Assembly (NCBI GenBank): GCA_001599595.1
Contig: BCHH01000003.1
Span: forward strand, 2,630,825-2,694,824
Direction: 5' to 3'
DNA from: Beverwykella pulmonaria
Taxonomy: Eukaryota > Ascomycota > Dothideomycetes > Pleosporales > Melanommataceae
Length of the DNA: 64,000 nucleotides
Numbering within the stretch: position 1 is the stretch's first letter; the number at the start of each line of letters is the position of its first letter. This document shows, in pieces, positions 10,617-21,080 of this stretch. Both the position numbers and the translations under genes were made by a program. The notes below the pieces were generated by a model. The model saw only the letters and a list, made by a program, of their open reading frames with translations. It was not told where the DNA came from and made no database searches.

Positions 10617-11189
10617 GACATTCTTATACAATGTCGAAGAACAAAGATTGCGGAGAGGTTGTTAAGCAGGGTGAGGGTATATAGAGGCGTATTGTGTATG
10701 CATGATATATGTAATGTACAGCTGATATATATATGTACAGGGCTTGATTAGTCAGTGGTACATTCACGTGACTGGTATGGTATCTTGGGCTTAAACAAAG
10801 TTATGGTGTTTGTCGGTATACCCGCCCGTGAAATGGGAAGGTCCTATAGACGCTGTTAATCGACTGCCCGTGGGTTTCGCAGAACGCTAGTCCACGGCGG
10901 TGCAAGAGCGCAGGGTACGGTAGAAAGAGTATGGATTGCTTGTGACCACGAATCTTCTACGTAGCAAGGGCTAGCAGCGACGTCGAAGTCCTCTGCTAGC
11001 TTGCCAATTGTAGGTTTTGATTCTCGGGTGTGTCCTCCTTCTAAATTGCCGGGGCCGTATATTTATGCCTGTGCGGATCTCGCTTAATCCATCCACCGTA
11101 ATACCAACAGTGTTAATACCTCTGATATCTCTCAGGATGGTGAAATGCATAGATGAATTTTTGAAGAATGGGAGCTGAATACTGTATTG
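10617..11189. other. AT-rich gene-free stretch, probably repeat-derived
   Basis: TA-rich runs (about 10690-10740, alternating tatata and tgtaca) and a TCACGTGAC motif at about 10768. No open frame of note. It separates two hydrolase remnants and may mark an insertion or deletion that removed their missing parts. Confidence 0.4.
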
Positions 11190-11660
11190 TATTATTTTAT
11201 ATCATCATTGCATACCTAAATCTAGGCGGCAGCCTTCGTTATTCCCAAGGTTTCGAAGCTGCACCTGGACAACATTCCTCTTCCAGTACGAGTTGCTGTT
11301 GTAAAACAAGGTTCAAATATCCGCATGGGACGACGCGGCGATGCCTTGAGAAAGAAGTCGCCGACCCAGCATTTACCCTTTTCGGTTCTCATGTTGTGTC
11401 AGGGTTAGAGCCAAGGCCGTGAACTAAAATGGTACTATGTCTAATTCAATCTAGGCCTTTGAAAGTCGCTAGCAGACGCAACTTACTCAACCCCGTAGGT
11501 GTGTCCCTGAGAGTAAAGCTTATCCACCTTGGAGAGCCGAATCCACTTTAAGGCGCATCTTCAGCTCCCAATCGTAACTGGATCCTCTTCGTAAGCCGAT
11601 CATAGAGGACGATCGCTAGTGCGACAAAGAGAGGGAGGAACAGTGCGGTTCTCATCGGAT
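11190..11660 (-). pseudogene. Relic of a membrane-anchored serine esterase (DUF676/PGAP1-like)
   Basis: From about 11660 leftward: a Met followed by a hydrophobic anchor (TALFLPLFVALAIVLYDRL), basic residues and GAEDAP, then a stop. Beyond that are pieces in shifting frames: VHGLGSNPDTT followed by a stop, CWVGDFFLKASP, and NSYWKRNVVQVQLRNLG. Those pieces are characteristic of the lipase-like domain at the front of many fungal serine esterases and STAND-type proteins, which contain HGLGSNPxxTW and YDSYWKR-like motifs. Stops and at least two frameshifts show it is dead. Everything after about 150 residues is lost in AT-rich DNA. Confidence 0.65.
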
Positions 11661-12365
11661 CTTTACGGCCTGCTCTAGTTCGAGCGTGGCGCAGTCCCAG
11701 CTTTGGGCGGACCTAGCGAACAGCAGGGTGCAGGACAGTTAAGTAGTCAAGAGCACGCATCGTGGGCGGTTCGGACGAGTGAAGCGCTGTGCTCATCTCT
11801 TCATCTAGGCTGCCACCTTGATCCTAAGACTGTATCCCTACCGCGTGCGCCCGTCAAACCCCGGCAAAGCATGCACTTTTTGCAACCTAGTAACACTAGC
11901 GCATTCAACCGTCCTAAGGACTTCGCGGGCGACTATAATTACAAGCCCTCCCTATGCGATCTTTTTACATGCTTGGAAGGAGGGTTAAGAGGTCAACTTC
12001 CGATTTGGTGGATGTCACTTATTAGACAGACCAGCTACGACAAGACCCGGACATTTAAAAAGCTCTTACGCACAGTCCATCCTCAAGAACTTCCTTTTCG
12101 CTATGCTCAGTCGAAGGAAGTATCGATTCGGTAGATTTGTATATTTCTTTTCCTGTCCCAATTCAACCCACCGATCTCAGCATGTGTCTAGCGAAGCTCG
12201 CGGTTTCTTCCATTGAGGCTGAGAGTCAAGACGCCATGCAACCAGAGCAGTAGTACTTAAGTAGCCTCAGCCGCTGTGACACACCAACGCTCCCTCCTCT
12301 GCTTGGCCTCATTCTCGAAAATCGTTTGGGCCGTCTGCAACAGCGACTTATGATTATCGCTCGCC
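11661..12365. other. Unassigned stretch with one 143-codon open frame
   Basis: An open frame on the + strand (11703-12134) starts MGGPSEQQGAG and has no family I recognise. It lacks a clear start context and could be chance. The rest is probably the promoter of the membrane-protein gene at 12366, whose ATG follows a CGCCATGG context. Confidence 0.35.
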
Positions 12366-13690
12366 ATGGTTTCCGAATCAAAAATGTCTAATACCACACA
12401 ACAGGTCGGATGGGCTGCTAGTCCCAACTTGCCTTACGGACGCGGAACTAAAGATATTCTTCTGAGCTGTCTATTCACGTTACTGATATGCACATGGACA
12501 GTGCAGCATCCCTGCATGCCAGCAAGGACCGAAAAGTGGTATTCGGTCTCTTTTCGCAAATGCCGCATATTGGCAATCACGATCCTGGCGCCAGAGATGC
12601 TTATAGGCGCCGCGATAGGAGATTACGTCCTAGCCAAGAATCGGTCAATGATATGGCAGTGAATCCGCTCCCTGAAATCTGGACCACGACACACGGCTTC
12701 TTTGCGCTTATGGGGGGATTTAGGACGAAGGTCGTTGATGGGGGAGTGCCAGCTACATTCTTGCCTATCAATAGTAAAGGGATTTTGGCCCTCAAGGGCA
12801 GAGCAGACGTGCAGATATTTCCTGTTACCGAAGACGAGATTAGGGACAAGGGAAAAGCCGATTTCCTTGTAAAGGCCACTGCTGTTTTGCAGTCTCTCTG
12901 GTTGGTAATCCAGATTATCGTAAGGGCAACGCAGCACCTACCCATCACGCCTTTAGAGCTTGCCACGGCTGGTTTCGTTGGATGTACGGTAACAACGTAT
13001 CTTATCTGGTGGCTGTAAGTATCCTTCCGCCAAAAGTCAAAGCATACGCTCACCTAAGTGATATGTAGGAAACCTCAAGGAGCTGAGGTTCCCATTACTA
13101 TTCTTTCGATACAGGCTTCGGAAATGCCTCAGCCGACCACCGTTCAAGATATCGTTCAAGATATCGCTCAAGATATCGCTCAAGGTTGGAATGACGAAGT
13201 TCAAATATCTGCGGCATGGAGGAAAAGTGTGCAAACGGCGCTATTAAACAAAGGACACCTACGCACTTGGCACTATTTCGCCGGTCTCCACAACCATAGC
13301 ATGCGCTTCTCCATGTTTGCGGGCACGCTATTCGGCAGCATTCACATCTGCGGTTGGAACTTCAATTTCCCCACAAAGGCAGAGGCCGCATTGTGGAGAA
13401 CGGCTGCCGTCACAGCTACAGCGATGCCTGCTGGCTTGTTTGCTATTTTGATGATGTCTCACTTCCACATCACTTGGACCTTCAAGTTCACCGAGTGTTT
13501 GCGAGTGGGACGACGTGATCAGAATAGTGATGATGAGCGAGTTATTGGATGGCCAGAGTGGATCCTCATTGTTCTTTATGCGGTTATGCGGATGTATCTT
13601 TTGGTGGCGCTTTTCATTACGTTCAGGTCTCAGCCACCGGGCGTATATAAAACTGTGGATTGGAGCAAGTACTTTCCCCATTGGTCTTAG
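12366..13690 (+). pseudogene. Fungal multi-pass membrane protein gene, frameshifted
   Basis: The start encodes a conserved fungal family of unknown function: YGRGTKDILLSCLFTL, WTVQHPCMP and a helix ending in ILAPEMLIGAA. At about 12630-12650 the frame is lost. The continuation one frame over is clearly the same family (WTTTHGFFALMGGF, then transmembrane segments, LWLVIQIIVRATQ). An intron at 13015-13068 joins to KPQGAEVP, and the C-terminus has further helices and ends WSKYFPHWS. One single-base shift breaks an otherwise complete protein of about 420 residues, so this is either a young pseudogene or an assembly error. The family has about six predicted helices; its function is not known to me. 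Confidence 0.7.
13141..13184 (+). repeat. 12-bp in-frame tandem repeat
   Basis: About three and a half copies of a 12-base unit (GTTCAAGATATC and variants) encode repeated QDI(V/A) residues in the loop of the frameshifted membrane-protein gene. Because the unit is a multiple of three, it leaves the frame unchanged. Confidence 0.8.
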
Positions 13691-15069
13691 GTATTATGGG
13701 GGGAACAGGGAGTTAAATGTACTTCCGTGCAATATCCGCTGTAGAGTCTATGGCCTTGTACCATGTGAGTTGTATAAATGAGTTATCTTCTTAACCAGGG
13801 GACTGAGAAACTGCATATTCATTGAGCATGCGACCAAATATAATTATTCTACCGTAAATGTATTGTAAGTAGGGTATGAGAGAGGGTATTATCTTCTTCT
13901 TCTTCTTCTTCTTCTTCTTCTTCTTCCTAATGTTCCCTCCTGTTATTAAATTAGGATACAATGCTTCCTATTTAAACCTCTTCTATGCTATTACAGCACC
14001 AATCAACCTGGTGAGGCCTAATTACTAGCTGTGTTATACACTAACGTACGCGCTCCCGCTTCTTCCTCTTATCAAGAGCCTCCTTGACACCAGTTCTGTA
14101 AGTCTTAATACCAGAGACAGCCGTAACGTGCTTCTGGATCGTCTGCCTGCACCCGTTCTCTTTCTCTAAGCCTTGTAGTAGCTTAACCCCAGCTTTCTCT
14201 ATTAGCTTAGCCTATGTACTACTCTTCTCCTTAAACGGCGCACTATTAATATAAGTGCAAGCAGAAATTAAGGATCTGAATTGTTTGATTGCTGTTCGCG
14301 AGAGCTCTAGTCTTGTCAACTAACCAGTGCTCTCCGGATGGCTCTACTTCTAAGTAACTCTGGCTTTCCTGCGTATCAAGTGTTCCGGCCTGAAAAAGCA
14401 ACATACGGAAGTTGCTTTGGTGGTGACACGCCCCTACACCACCTGAATCGTCACAGTAGCAATAGCGTTGGCGTCGAAATTTGTGGGCTCTCGGAGAGCA
14501 CCGCACGTGTCAGGTTCATCTAAATTTGTAGTAAAGGACGTTTGCTAGCAATTACTTCTACAGGCCCTTTCTAAGATGTTAAAAACATTCTTCATGTCCT
14601 TTATATTACAGGAAATTCCCTTTTACAGAAATACGCGACAGAGACAATAGCAGAGCGTTGAGGAGTCTTAAGTTAGGTCTGCTAGTGCGCAGTCATCTTC
14701 TCTGTGGTGAAAACAGGTGGTGGCATATTAAATCGCTTCCTTTTTTTGACGATCAGGCATCTTGGGCAGACTGGCAGAGACAAAATGAGTGCAGATTTGT
14801 ATATAGGCAGGTCTATTGAGGTCTTTTGGAATGATGTTGGTGGAACGTGCAGCAAGCGCTTATTGGTGGAGATTTCCGCATCATGAGAGGGCACGTGCGA
14901 GAATAGTGACTCAGCGACGGATCAGCGACACCACGGACACCAACTGAAGTTTTCTTCCATTAATCTACCAGCTAGATCAGTCGAACCTCGTTGGCTGCCC
15001 GACCCATACCCATCTAGTTTTCAGCTATTCTCATCATTTCTTACGTCGGGGCTCTTCGACACTCCTCTT
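13691..15069. other. Gene-poor stretch before the HET gene
   Basis: Contains a CTT microsatellite and, at about 14045-14235 on the - strand, a lysine-rich translation with stops (for example KKRERV at its end) that could be a degraded transposase or other repeat-coding piece. No intact gene is seen. The last few hundred bases are probably the promoter of the HET gene. Confidence 0.4.
13892..13927 (+). repeat. (TCT)n microsatellite
   Basis: About 12 uninterrupted TCT/CTT triplets, in non-coding DNA downstream of the membrane-protein gene. Confidence 0.95.
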
Positions 15070-17979
15070 ATGCGTCTTTTGCGGTCGGAAGCCGACGGCG
15101 CCTTCAGCTCAGTCGAACGTATAGGCAGCGATCTTCCGCATTATGCTATTCTTTCTCACACTTGGGGAGCAGACGCGGAAGAGGTTACTTTTAGGGATCT
15201 GATGTATGGTACAGGCAAAAGCAAAGCTGGCTATCGTAAGATCCACTTCTGCGGAAAGCAAGCTGCTCATGATGGACTTCAATACTTTTGGATGGACGCC
15301 TGTTGCATCGACAAATCGAGCAGCGCGGAGCTTTCAGAAGCTATCAACTCTATGTTCCGCTGGTACCGCGATGCGGCAAAATGCTACGTGTATTTGTCCG
15401 ACGTTTCAGTTATCAATTCCGTTGAAGACGACAAAAGTCCCCAGAGCTGGAAGCTAGCATTTAAGAACAGCAGATGGTTTACTCGTGCCTGGACACTTCA
15501 AGAGCTTGTGGCTCCGTCATCAGTTGAATTCTTCTCCGCGGAAGGACAGCGTCTTGGTGATAAGCAATCATTGGAACAAACACTCCATGAGATAACCGGA
15601 ATTGCCATCCATGCGCTTCGAGGAAGCCCTCTTTCTCATTTTAGTGTGGACGAGCGCATGTCGTGGGCAGCAGCACGCCAAGCAAAACGCGAAGAAGACG
15701 AGGTATACTCGCTACTAGGCATATTTGATGTGTACATGCCGCTTATCTATGGTGAAGGACGGGCAAAGGCTTTGGCTCGGCTTTGGAAGGAGATCAAGGA
15801 GTCTTTAACGGACGAATCGCATGCTCTACCAACGCTATCGTCAAAGCGCAAAAACTTTTCTCAGCTTCATGAGGATATGACGCCTATGCGGAAGAAACAT
15901 ACAACGAGGACTACTTCGCTTCAGAATGAAATATCTAGACCCGGAACATACAAGACTAATAAGAGAAATTCTTCAACTCTCTCACCAGAGCTGAAAAATT
16001 TCGATCCTTCAGATCAATCCGCGCTCCAACAGCAAGAATCTGAAGATGAAACTTCGGCTACCATGTCCCCCCAGGTTTTATATCACAATCCGCTTGCAGA
16101 TTTTAGTTTCCGTATTTTCATCCTCGACCCTGGAACGATAGGAAGCAAAATCACCGGCCGCATCCAGGAGTTCAGTCTCTTAGATCCTCCAGTATATAAT
16201 GCTCTGAGTTATGTTTGGGGCCAAGAGCCCGCAATACACCGGGTGTTCATTAATAGTGAAGCAACTTTTATACGACCAAATCTTTTTCATGCCCTACAAC
16301 GGATAAGGCTACGAACAGGTCACCTTCGCATTTGGGTAGACTCACTTTGCATCAATCAGCTTGATGACTTAGAAAGGAATGCGCAGGTCAGACAAATGGC
16401 CACTATCTACCGCAAGGCCAGTAGTGTCTTGATCTGGCTTGGTGAGGAGGATTCAACTAGCAAGTTTGCCATGGAATTTGTGCCCAAGATAATTCGAAGC
16501 GATTTTCAGTGGGATGGCTCATGGTGGGAACAATACGGATTTATTTCCCTGGCCCAGATTTTGGAAAGACCTTGGTTTCGACGAGGCTGGGTTCTCCAAG
16601 AAGCTGCATTCTCAACCAACTCAACTATATACTGTGGTGACCGTCAAGTCCATATGGACCATTTTGCTATGGCTATAGACTTGGTTCGAGCTAGACTCAG
16701 CAGCATACCACAATCTTTTAGTCACGCGGGAAATGCAATGCGGACAGAGATATTGGCCAACTTCCGTGACTCACCTGCAGTTAGGCTTCTGGACACCATT
16801 GAAGGCGTATTCAGAAGGTCTGCAGGTGGACACATTCTTCATCGTAGAATGTCCTTAGAGTCGCTTGTGGATTTGGGGACATTCAGTGAAACAACCGATC
16901 AGCGAGATACAATCTATGCTTTGTTGAATCTGGCCAATGACATAGCCGCTTGGTCACAGCCTGATCAATCTGACGCCATAATTCCAGATTACGGCAAGAA
17001 TGTACTGGATGTTTATGTGGATTTCATTCTTCACTGCTGTTGTCATTCAGGATCGTTGGATATCATTTGCCGTCCTTGGGCGCCGATTTCGTCTTCTATA
17101 ATAAATACTACTGTCCAAAACAGCCGAGTCGACCACAAATTACTAAAGTACCCATCATGGATAGCACCCAGGGACAGTTTACCTTTCGGGAATCCCTCTT
17201 GGCAATTGAAAACCCGTTTACATGGGAATCCATTTGTTGGCGGCCATCAGAAGCGTATTTACAATACCCATTATGGATTGAAACCCGATGTTTCTGTGGG
17301 AAGAAATAGAGACGACGGGTCATGTGATGGTTTGTTCTATGCCAGAGGTATCATTCTCGGGGAGGTTGCTCGAAGATCAACAAGATTGGCGAATGCTATC
17401 ATAACTAAAGAGTGTTTGGAAATCCTTGGAACGATCTCTCGCAAATTTCACTCCGATCTTATCAACCTGCCAGACACTATTTGGCGGACTCTTTGTGCAG
17501 ACCGTGATGATAGGGGTCAACCTGCGCCGTCAGTCTATCGTGTAGCAATGCTCCACTTGTTGCAGATCAGTTCTCAGACTCTACAACTTGAGGATTCTAC
17601 TAATCTGTTCGAGCATATGTCTAGTATTGATATTGAAGAGCTTTTAGACACTGAACTACCCGTCCATGTCAAGAAGTACCTTACGGTTGTCCGGGACGTC
17701 ATTTGGAATCGTCGAACATTTCAGTCAAAAGTAAGTGATGGCAAAGAGGGACCTTTGGTTGGCCTTATACCTCAAAACGCAAAGGTTGGTGACCAGGTGT
17801 GTATTTTATACGGCTGCAGTGTGCCGGTCATCCTTCGGAAGCATCCTAACTCTGATGACGAAAGTTGTTGGCAGTTGATTGGTGATGCATATGTTTACGG
17901 AATCATGGATGGAGAATTAATTCGTTCTGCATCAAGAGAGACGCTTAGGACTATAGAAACTAAGTTTAGAATCCGATAA
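15070..17979 (+). CDS. Protein with two HET (heterokaryon incompatibility) domains
   Basis: One uninterrupted exon of 969 codons. The first HET domain (about residues 25-165) is of the HET-E/HET-D kind: YAILSHTWG, EVTFRDL, KAGYRKI, FWMDACCIDKSSSAELSEAINSMFRWY, and the tail EDEVYSLLGIFDVYMPLIYGEG. A charged linker of about 100 residues follows. A second HET domain (about 375-520) is of the HET-6 kind: YNALSYVWG, LRIWVDSLCINQ, QVRQMATIYRKA and VLIWLGEED. After that comes the usual HET-6 C-terminus, QVCILYGCSVPVILR and YVYGIMDGE. HET proteins trigger cell death on non-self recognition in fungi. HET-E-type domains normally precede NACHT/WD or ankyrin parts, so fusion to a complete HET-6-type protein is odd. 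No stop or frameshift is present. Confidence 0.9.
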   Translation: MRLLRSEADGAFSSVERIGSDLPHYAILSHTWGADAEEVTFRDLMYGTGKSKAGYRKIHFCGKQAAHDGLQYFWMDACCIDKSSSAELSEAINSMFRWYRDAAKCYVYLSDVSVINSVEDDKSPQSWKLAFKNSRWFTRAWTLQELVAPSSVEFFSAEGQRLGDKQSLEQTLHEITGIAIHALRGSPLSHFSVDERMSWAAARQAKREEDEVYSLLGIFDVYMPLIYGEGRAKALARLWKEIKESLTDESHALPTLSSKRKNFSQLHEDMTPMRKKHTTRTTSLQNEISRPGTYKTNKRNSSTLSPELKNFDPSDQSALQQQESEDETSATMSPQVLYHNPLADFSFRIFILDPGTIGSKITGRIQEFSLLDPPVYNALSYVWGQEPAIHRVFINSEATFIRPNLFHALQRIRLRTGHLRIWVDSLCINQLDDLERNAQVRQMATIYRKASSVLIWLGEEDSTSKFAMEFVPKIIRSDFQWDGSWWEQYGFISLAQILERPWFRRGWVLQEAAFSTNSTIYCGDRQVHMDHFAMAIDLVRARLSSIPQSFSHAGNAMRTEILANFRDSPAVRLLDTIEGVFRRSAGGHILHRRMSLESLVDLGTFSETTDQRDTIYALLNLANDIAAWSQPDQSDAIIPDYGKNVLDVYVDFILHCCCHSGSLDIICRPWAPISSSIINTTVQNSRVDHKLLKYPSWIAPRDSLPFGNPSWQLKTRLHGNPFVGGHQKRIYNTHYGLKPDVSVGRNRDDGSCDGLFYARGIILGEVARRSTRLANAIITKECLEILGTISRKFHSDLINLPDTIWRTLCADRDDRGQPAPSVYRVAMLHLLQISSQTLQLEDSTNLFEHMSSIDIEELLDTELPVHVKKYLTVVRDVIWNRRTFQSKVSDGKEGPLVGLIPQNAKVGDQVCILYGCSVPVILRKHPNSDDESCWQLIGDAYVYGIMDGELIRSASRETLRTIETKFRIR

Positions 17980-18059
17980 CATCCATATTTAAGGTGCTTC
18001 GCAGTTATTTTTAGTGCGATACTTAGCCGTGAATGGCCCTATCATAGGTACACTACACT
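17980..18059. terminator. Probable 3' UTR of the HET gene
   Basis: Short AT-rich stretch between the HET stop codon and repeat copy A. No specific poly(A) signal was assigned. Confidence 0.3.
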
Positions 18060-18726
18060 AACGTCCGTCCACCCGTGGCGGAAAACCACCTGTGCCGGAA
18101 AATATGACGGGTACTTTGACTTCCAGCGACTATAACTCTGCACACACGTCAAGCTTCACTAAAATTATATATAAATAATGTATTGTGGCTATTTTTGAAG
18201 ATCTAGGGCGCCTTTCACCTATAAATTACGTTTGAATCGTCGCCTTCGCGCCTGATTTGCAGAGAGCTTCCTTCTATAGCGTGACAGAGTTCCTTCTCTA
18301 TAGCACTACTATTAAGCTCTTACTGCTCTATAATACTCATAAACAGCCTTATTGAGCCTTAGAACCTTGCTATGATTCTAAGAAGTTATTATCAGCCTTA
18401 TACCCGCTGTTACACACAAATTTATGCAAGGCGCTACCCCTGTTGGTACTTCTGATAAAACTAACTACCGATTTTGGCTAGTGCAAAACTACCTGGCACG
18501 TACATAATCATCGCGGTGTAATTTATGTGTGATATCTATAAGGCCTGTGGCTGTGCAATATCTTGGCGGGAGGGCTGACTCAGCCCCGCAGCCTTGCGCC
18601 ACTCGTCCCCACTCAACCTTGGCCATGCCTCCAGTTGCTACTGAACTCTCTGAAAACACCTACAGAATTCACCACCTCGCAAGGTCCGTGTCAGTGCAGG
18701 TCGGCCGTCCTCCCTGCTAGCGGTGT
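18060..18726 (+). repeat. Dispersed degraded repeat, copy A
   Basis: Shares a colinear block with 20418-21080 (inverted) and 59746-60342 (direct). Landmarks in order: GCCGGAAAATATGA, GACTATAACTCTGC, CCTATAAATTACGTT, TTGGCTAGTGCAAAAC, CATCGCGGTGTAATTTAT, AACACCTACAGAATTC and TCCTCCCTGCTAG. Differences between copies are largely transitions, as RIP produces. The copies have no coding frame. A solo LTR or a non-autonomous element would fit, but no clear terminal repeat was found. Confidence 0.85.
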
Positions 18727-19013
18727 CAACATCATGTGTAAGCTGGGCGAGGGGCTCAGATGATGGGTATCAATGTGTGTGTATTGTATGTGTGTATGTA
18801 TGTCCGTGTATATGTCTGAAGTAGAAGTATATGTGGAGAGCTCATAAATAACGTGTTCCACCACTCATCCGCTCACCCCACCAAAATCGCGACGAGTCTA
18901 TGGGCCGTTGCGAATCGTCATGTACAATCTGACTTCGATCTGCCTGCTCCAGTTCATCCGCAGTAATTTGTTCCATTTAGAGGAAACCGATTTTCCCATG
19001 TTTCTAGTATCGC
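18727..19013. other. Short intergenic stretch with GT-rich run
   Basis: Includes an imperfect TGTGTGTAT/TGTATG run at about 18773-18820. No gene seen. Confidence 0.5.
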
Positions 19014-19904
19014 TCAGTCAGAATATTGCGACTTACAAGAAAAGAGGCGTCTCACATCTTTAAATTCCGGCATTCCCAGAAAACCACCTATGGAGCTCGC
19101 AGGAGTCGGAAGACCTGTTATCTCACCAAACACTCCCATGATTCCCCACTCCAAGAGTGTTTGGATCATTGGATCTCCGAGAGTACTGTCGTATAACCAC
19201 TTCCCAGCGCGTTCTCCTCTCTCCTCCCACTTCGCGTGGTACGCAAGAATATCCGCATAAACCTTCTCAGTACTCGTTCCTCCGGTGTCCTTCTGGATCG
19301 GTCTTGCTCCATAATGGCGCAGGAGCACTATAGCCAGCACCAGATCCCACCGTTTCCGACATTGTTTGCAAGAATCTTTCGGTGGCTTTTGAAGGCTATG
19401 CCATCCGCAGAATTGCCTCACGAGGTGTTTCACCGGCCGTTCAGTTATAATATTCGTTGCGTCCGGATTCGCATCCCTGTCCAGAAGAAACTGTAGCATT
19501 TTGAGATTCAGATGCTCGGCCTCAAGTAGTTCCCAAAGAGGAGGAATGTGCATAACACCATCGATCTTAGCTCCGCGGCTAAGGAGATAGTCAATTGCGT
19601 CATATTGACCGGTGGAAACTGCCGCTTGTAGAGGACTTTGGCGGTGTAAGGGGCCGTCAAGCTTGTTAACGTTTGCACCAGAATCGATGAGTACTTTCAT
19701 CGTTGGTATACATCCCGCGACCGTGGCTTGAACAAGCGGAGTAGGTTTGTCATCTTTGTGCTTGGTGTTTGGATCTGCGCCGCGTTCGATAAGAGACCGA
19801 ATTGTCTGCGTTTGATATGGGTTAGTATTGCGCAGTTGAGTATTGAGGCTGGATTCGCTGAAGAGACCCATGTTTACTAATGACACAGGCTTAGGAGCTT
19901 GCAA
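19014..19904 (-). CDS. Ankyrin-repeat protein
   Basis: Single exon of 296 codons. Ankyrin repeats occupy roughly residues 35-160, with recognisable units: LIERGADPNTK, PTPLVQATVAGCIPTMKVLIDSGANVN, SPLQAAVSTGQYDAIDYLLSRGAKIDG and LKMLQFLLDRDANPDA. The C-terminal half has no named domain but carries a Cys/His-containing patch (CGWHSL and CKQC). Such proteins act by binding partners; the partner is unknown. The gene sits between inverted repeat copies A and B and next to the double-HET gene, a context typical of fungal self/non-self recognition regions. No defect is visible, so it may be functional. Confidence 0.8.
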   Translation of the reverse strand: MQAPKPVSLVNMGLFSESSLNTQLRNTNPYQTQTIRSLIERGADPNTKHKDDKPTPLVQATVAGCIPTMKVLIDSGANVNKLDGPLHRQSPLQAAVSTGQYDAIDYLLSRGAKIDGVMHIPPLWELLEAEHLNLKMLQFLLDRDANPDATNIITERPVKHLVRQFCGWHSLQKPPKDSCKQCRKRWDLVLAIVLLRHYGARPIQKDTGGTSTEKVYADILAYHAKWEERGERAGKWLYDSTLGDPMIQTLLEWGIMGVFGEITGLPTPASSIGGFLGMPEFKDVRRLFSCKSQYSD

Positions 19905-20417
19905 TTCTGCCGTTCCCCTCCGACGCTGCTTCTTTTAAACCGAGAATCAGTTCAGCCCATCATTGCGTGAGAACTTTCGACTGAGCCATATCACGCCACA
20001 CTATGTTGAAGCTGGCGACCTCGCTGATCCACAGTAACTTGAACCTGCTAAATCAAGCGATGAACAGCAGATTATGGAGTCAGAAGGTTTCTTCGCGACT
20101 TATATCCAGGATAAGCTAATGCTAGGAGAGCAGCCATGAGCAGTTTTGCAAGAGTGGAGGTAGGCAGGTGGGTGGCACCGGAGCATTTGTGACGCTGCTG
20201 TGCGGACGTACTAGCCTGCTATACAATAGCAAATCTTTATAATGTCTATCACATACGACCATAGGGCGCTGGATACAGAATGTCGGTGGTGCATCTGCAG
20301 TTGCCAAGCGCCTGTGGTCAGGCCGGGCAGGAGAAAGGTTCAGCCGAGGCGCGGTTAAAGTTCCGTATGAGACTCGCCAGCAGAAAAGGTGGCGGTGCTC
20401 CTAAAGCTCTCTACAGT
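19905..20417. other. Intergenic, upstream of the ankyrin gene
   Basis: Probable promoter of the ankyrin gene on its left side. No gene or clear site seen up to repeat copy B. Confidence 0.45.
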
Positions 20418-21080
20418 TTGTCACCACGAGCAGGGAGGGCGGCCGAGCCGCACCGGCACTGTCCTTGTGAGGTAGCGAATTCTGTAGGTGTTTTTAGAGA
20501 GTTGAGTTGGTTGGAGGCATGGCCAAAGTTGCAAGGCTGCTAGGCTAAGGTCGGCCCGGCCCGCCCCGACTCTGCACAGCCACAGGCCTAACAGTCATCA
20601 CAAATAAATTACGCCTTGATGATTATGTAGGTGCAGGGTCGTTTTACACTAGCTGAAATTAGTAGTTGGTTTAATTAGAAGTACTGGCAGGGGTAGCGGC
20701 CGTGCATGAATTTGTGTGCGACAGCAGGCACAAGGCTGATGATATCTTTTCAGCATCATAATAAGATTCTAAGGCCTGATAAGACTGCTCATAAGTATTA
20801 TGGAGTGGTAAGAGCTTAATGGTGGTGCTATAGGGAAAGAACTCTGTTACGCTATAAAAAGAGGCTCTTTGCAAATCAGGCGCGAAGGCGACGATGCAAA
20901 CGTAATTTATAGGTGAGAGGCGCCCTAGATCTTTGAAAATAGCCACAGTACATTATTTATACATAATTTTGGTGAAGCTTGACGTGTGCGCAGTGTTATA
21001 GTCGCTTGAAGTCAAAGTACCTGTTATATTTTCCGGCACAAGTGGTTTTCCGGCTCGCTTGGATGGTGTCGGTAACCCCG
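20418..21080 (-). repeat. Dispersed degraded repeat, copy B (inverted to A)
   Basis: Read on the - strand it follows copy A landmark by landmark, from the GCCGGAAAATATAA end at about 21050 to CCTCCCTGCTCG at about 20430. It lies in opposite orientation 1.7 kb from copy A, so the two could pair as arms around the ankyrin gene. Confidence 0.85.

Noticed and set aside
14045..14235. Lysine-rich translation on the - strand that might be a transposase end
   Set aside because: It has stops and no catalytic motif or terminal repeats, so I could not support a named element.
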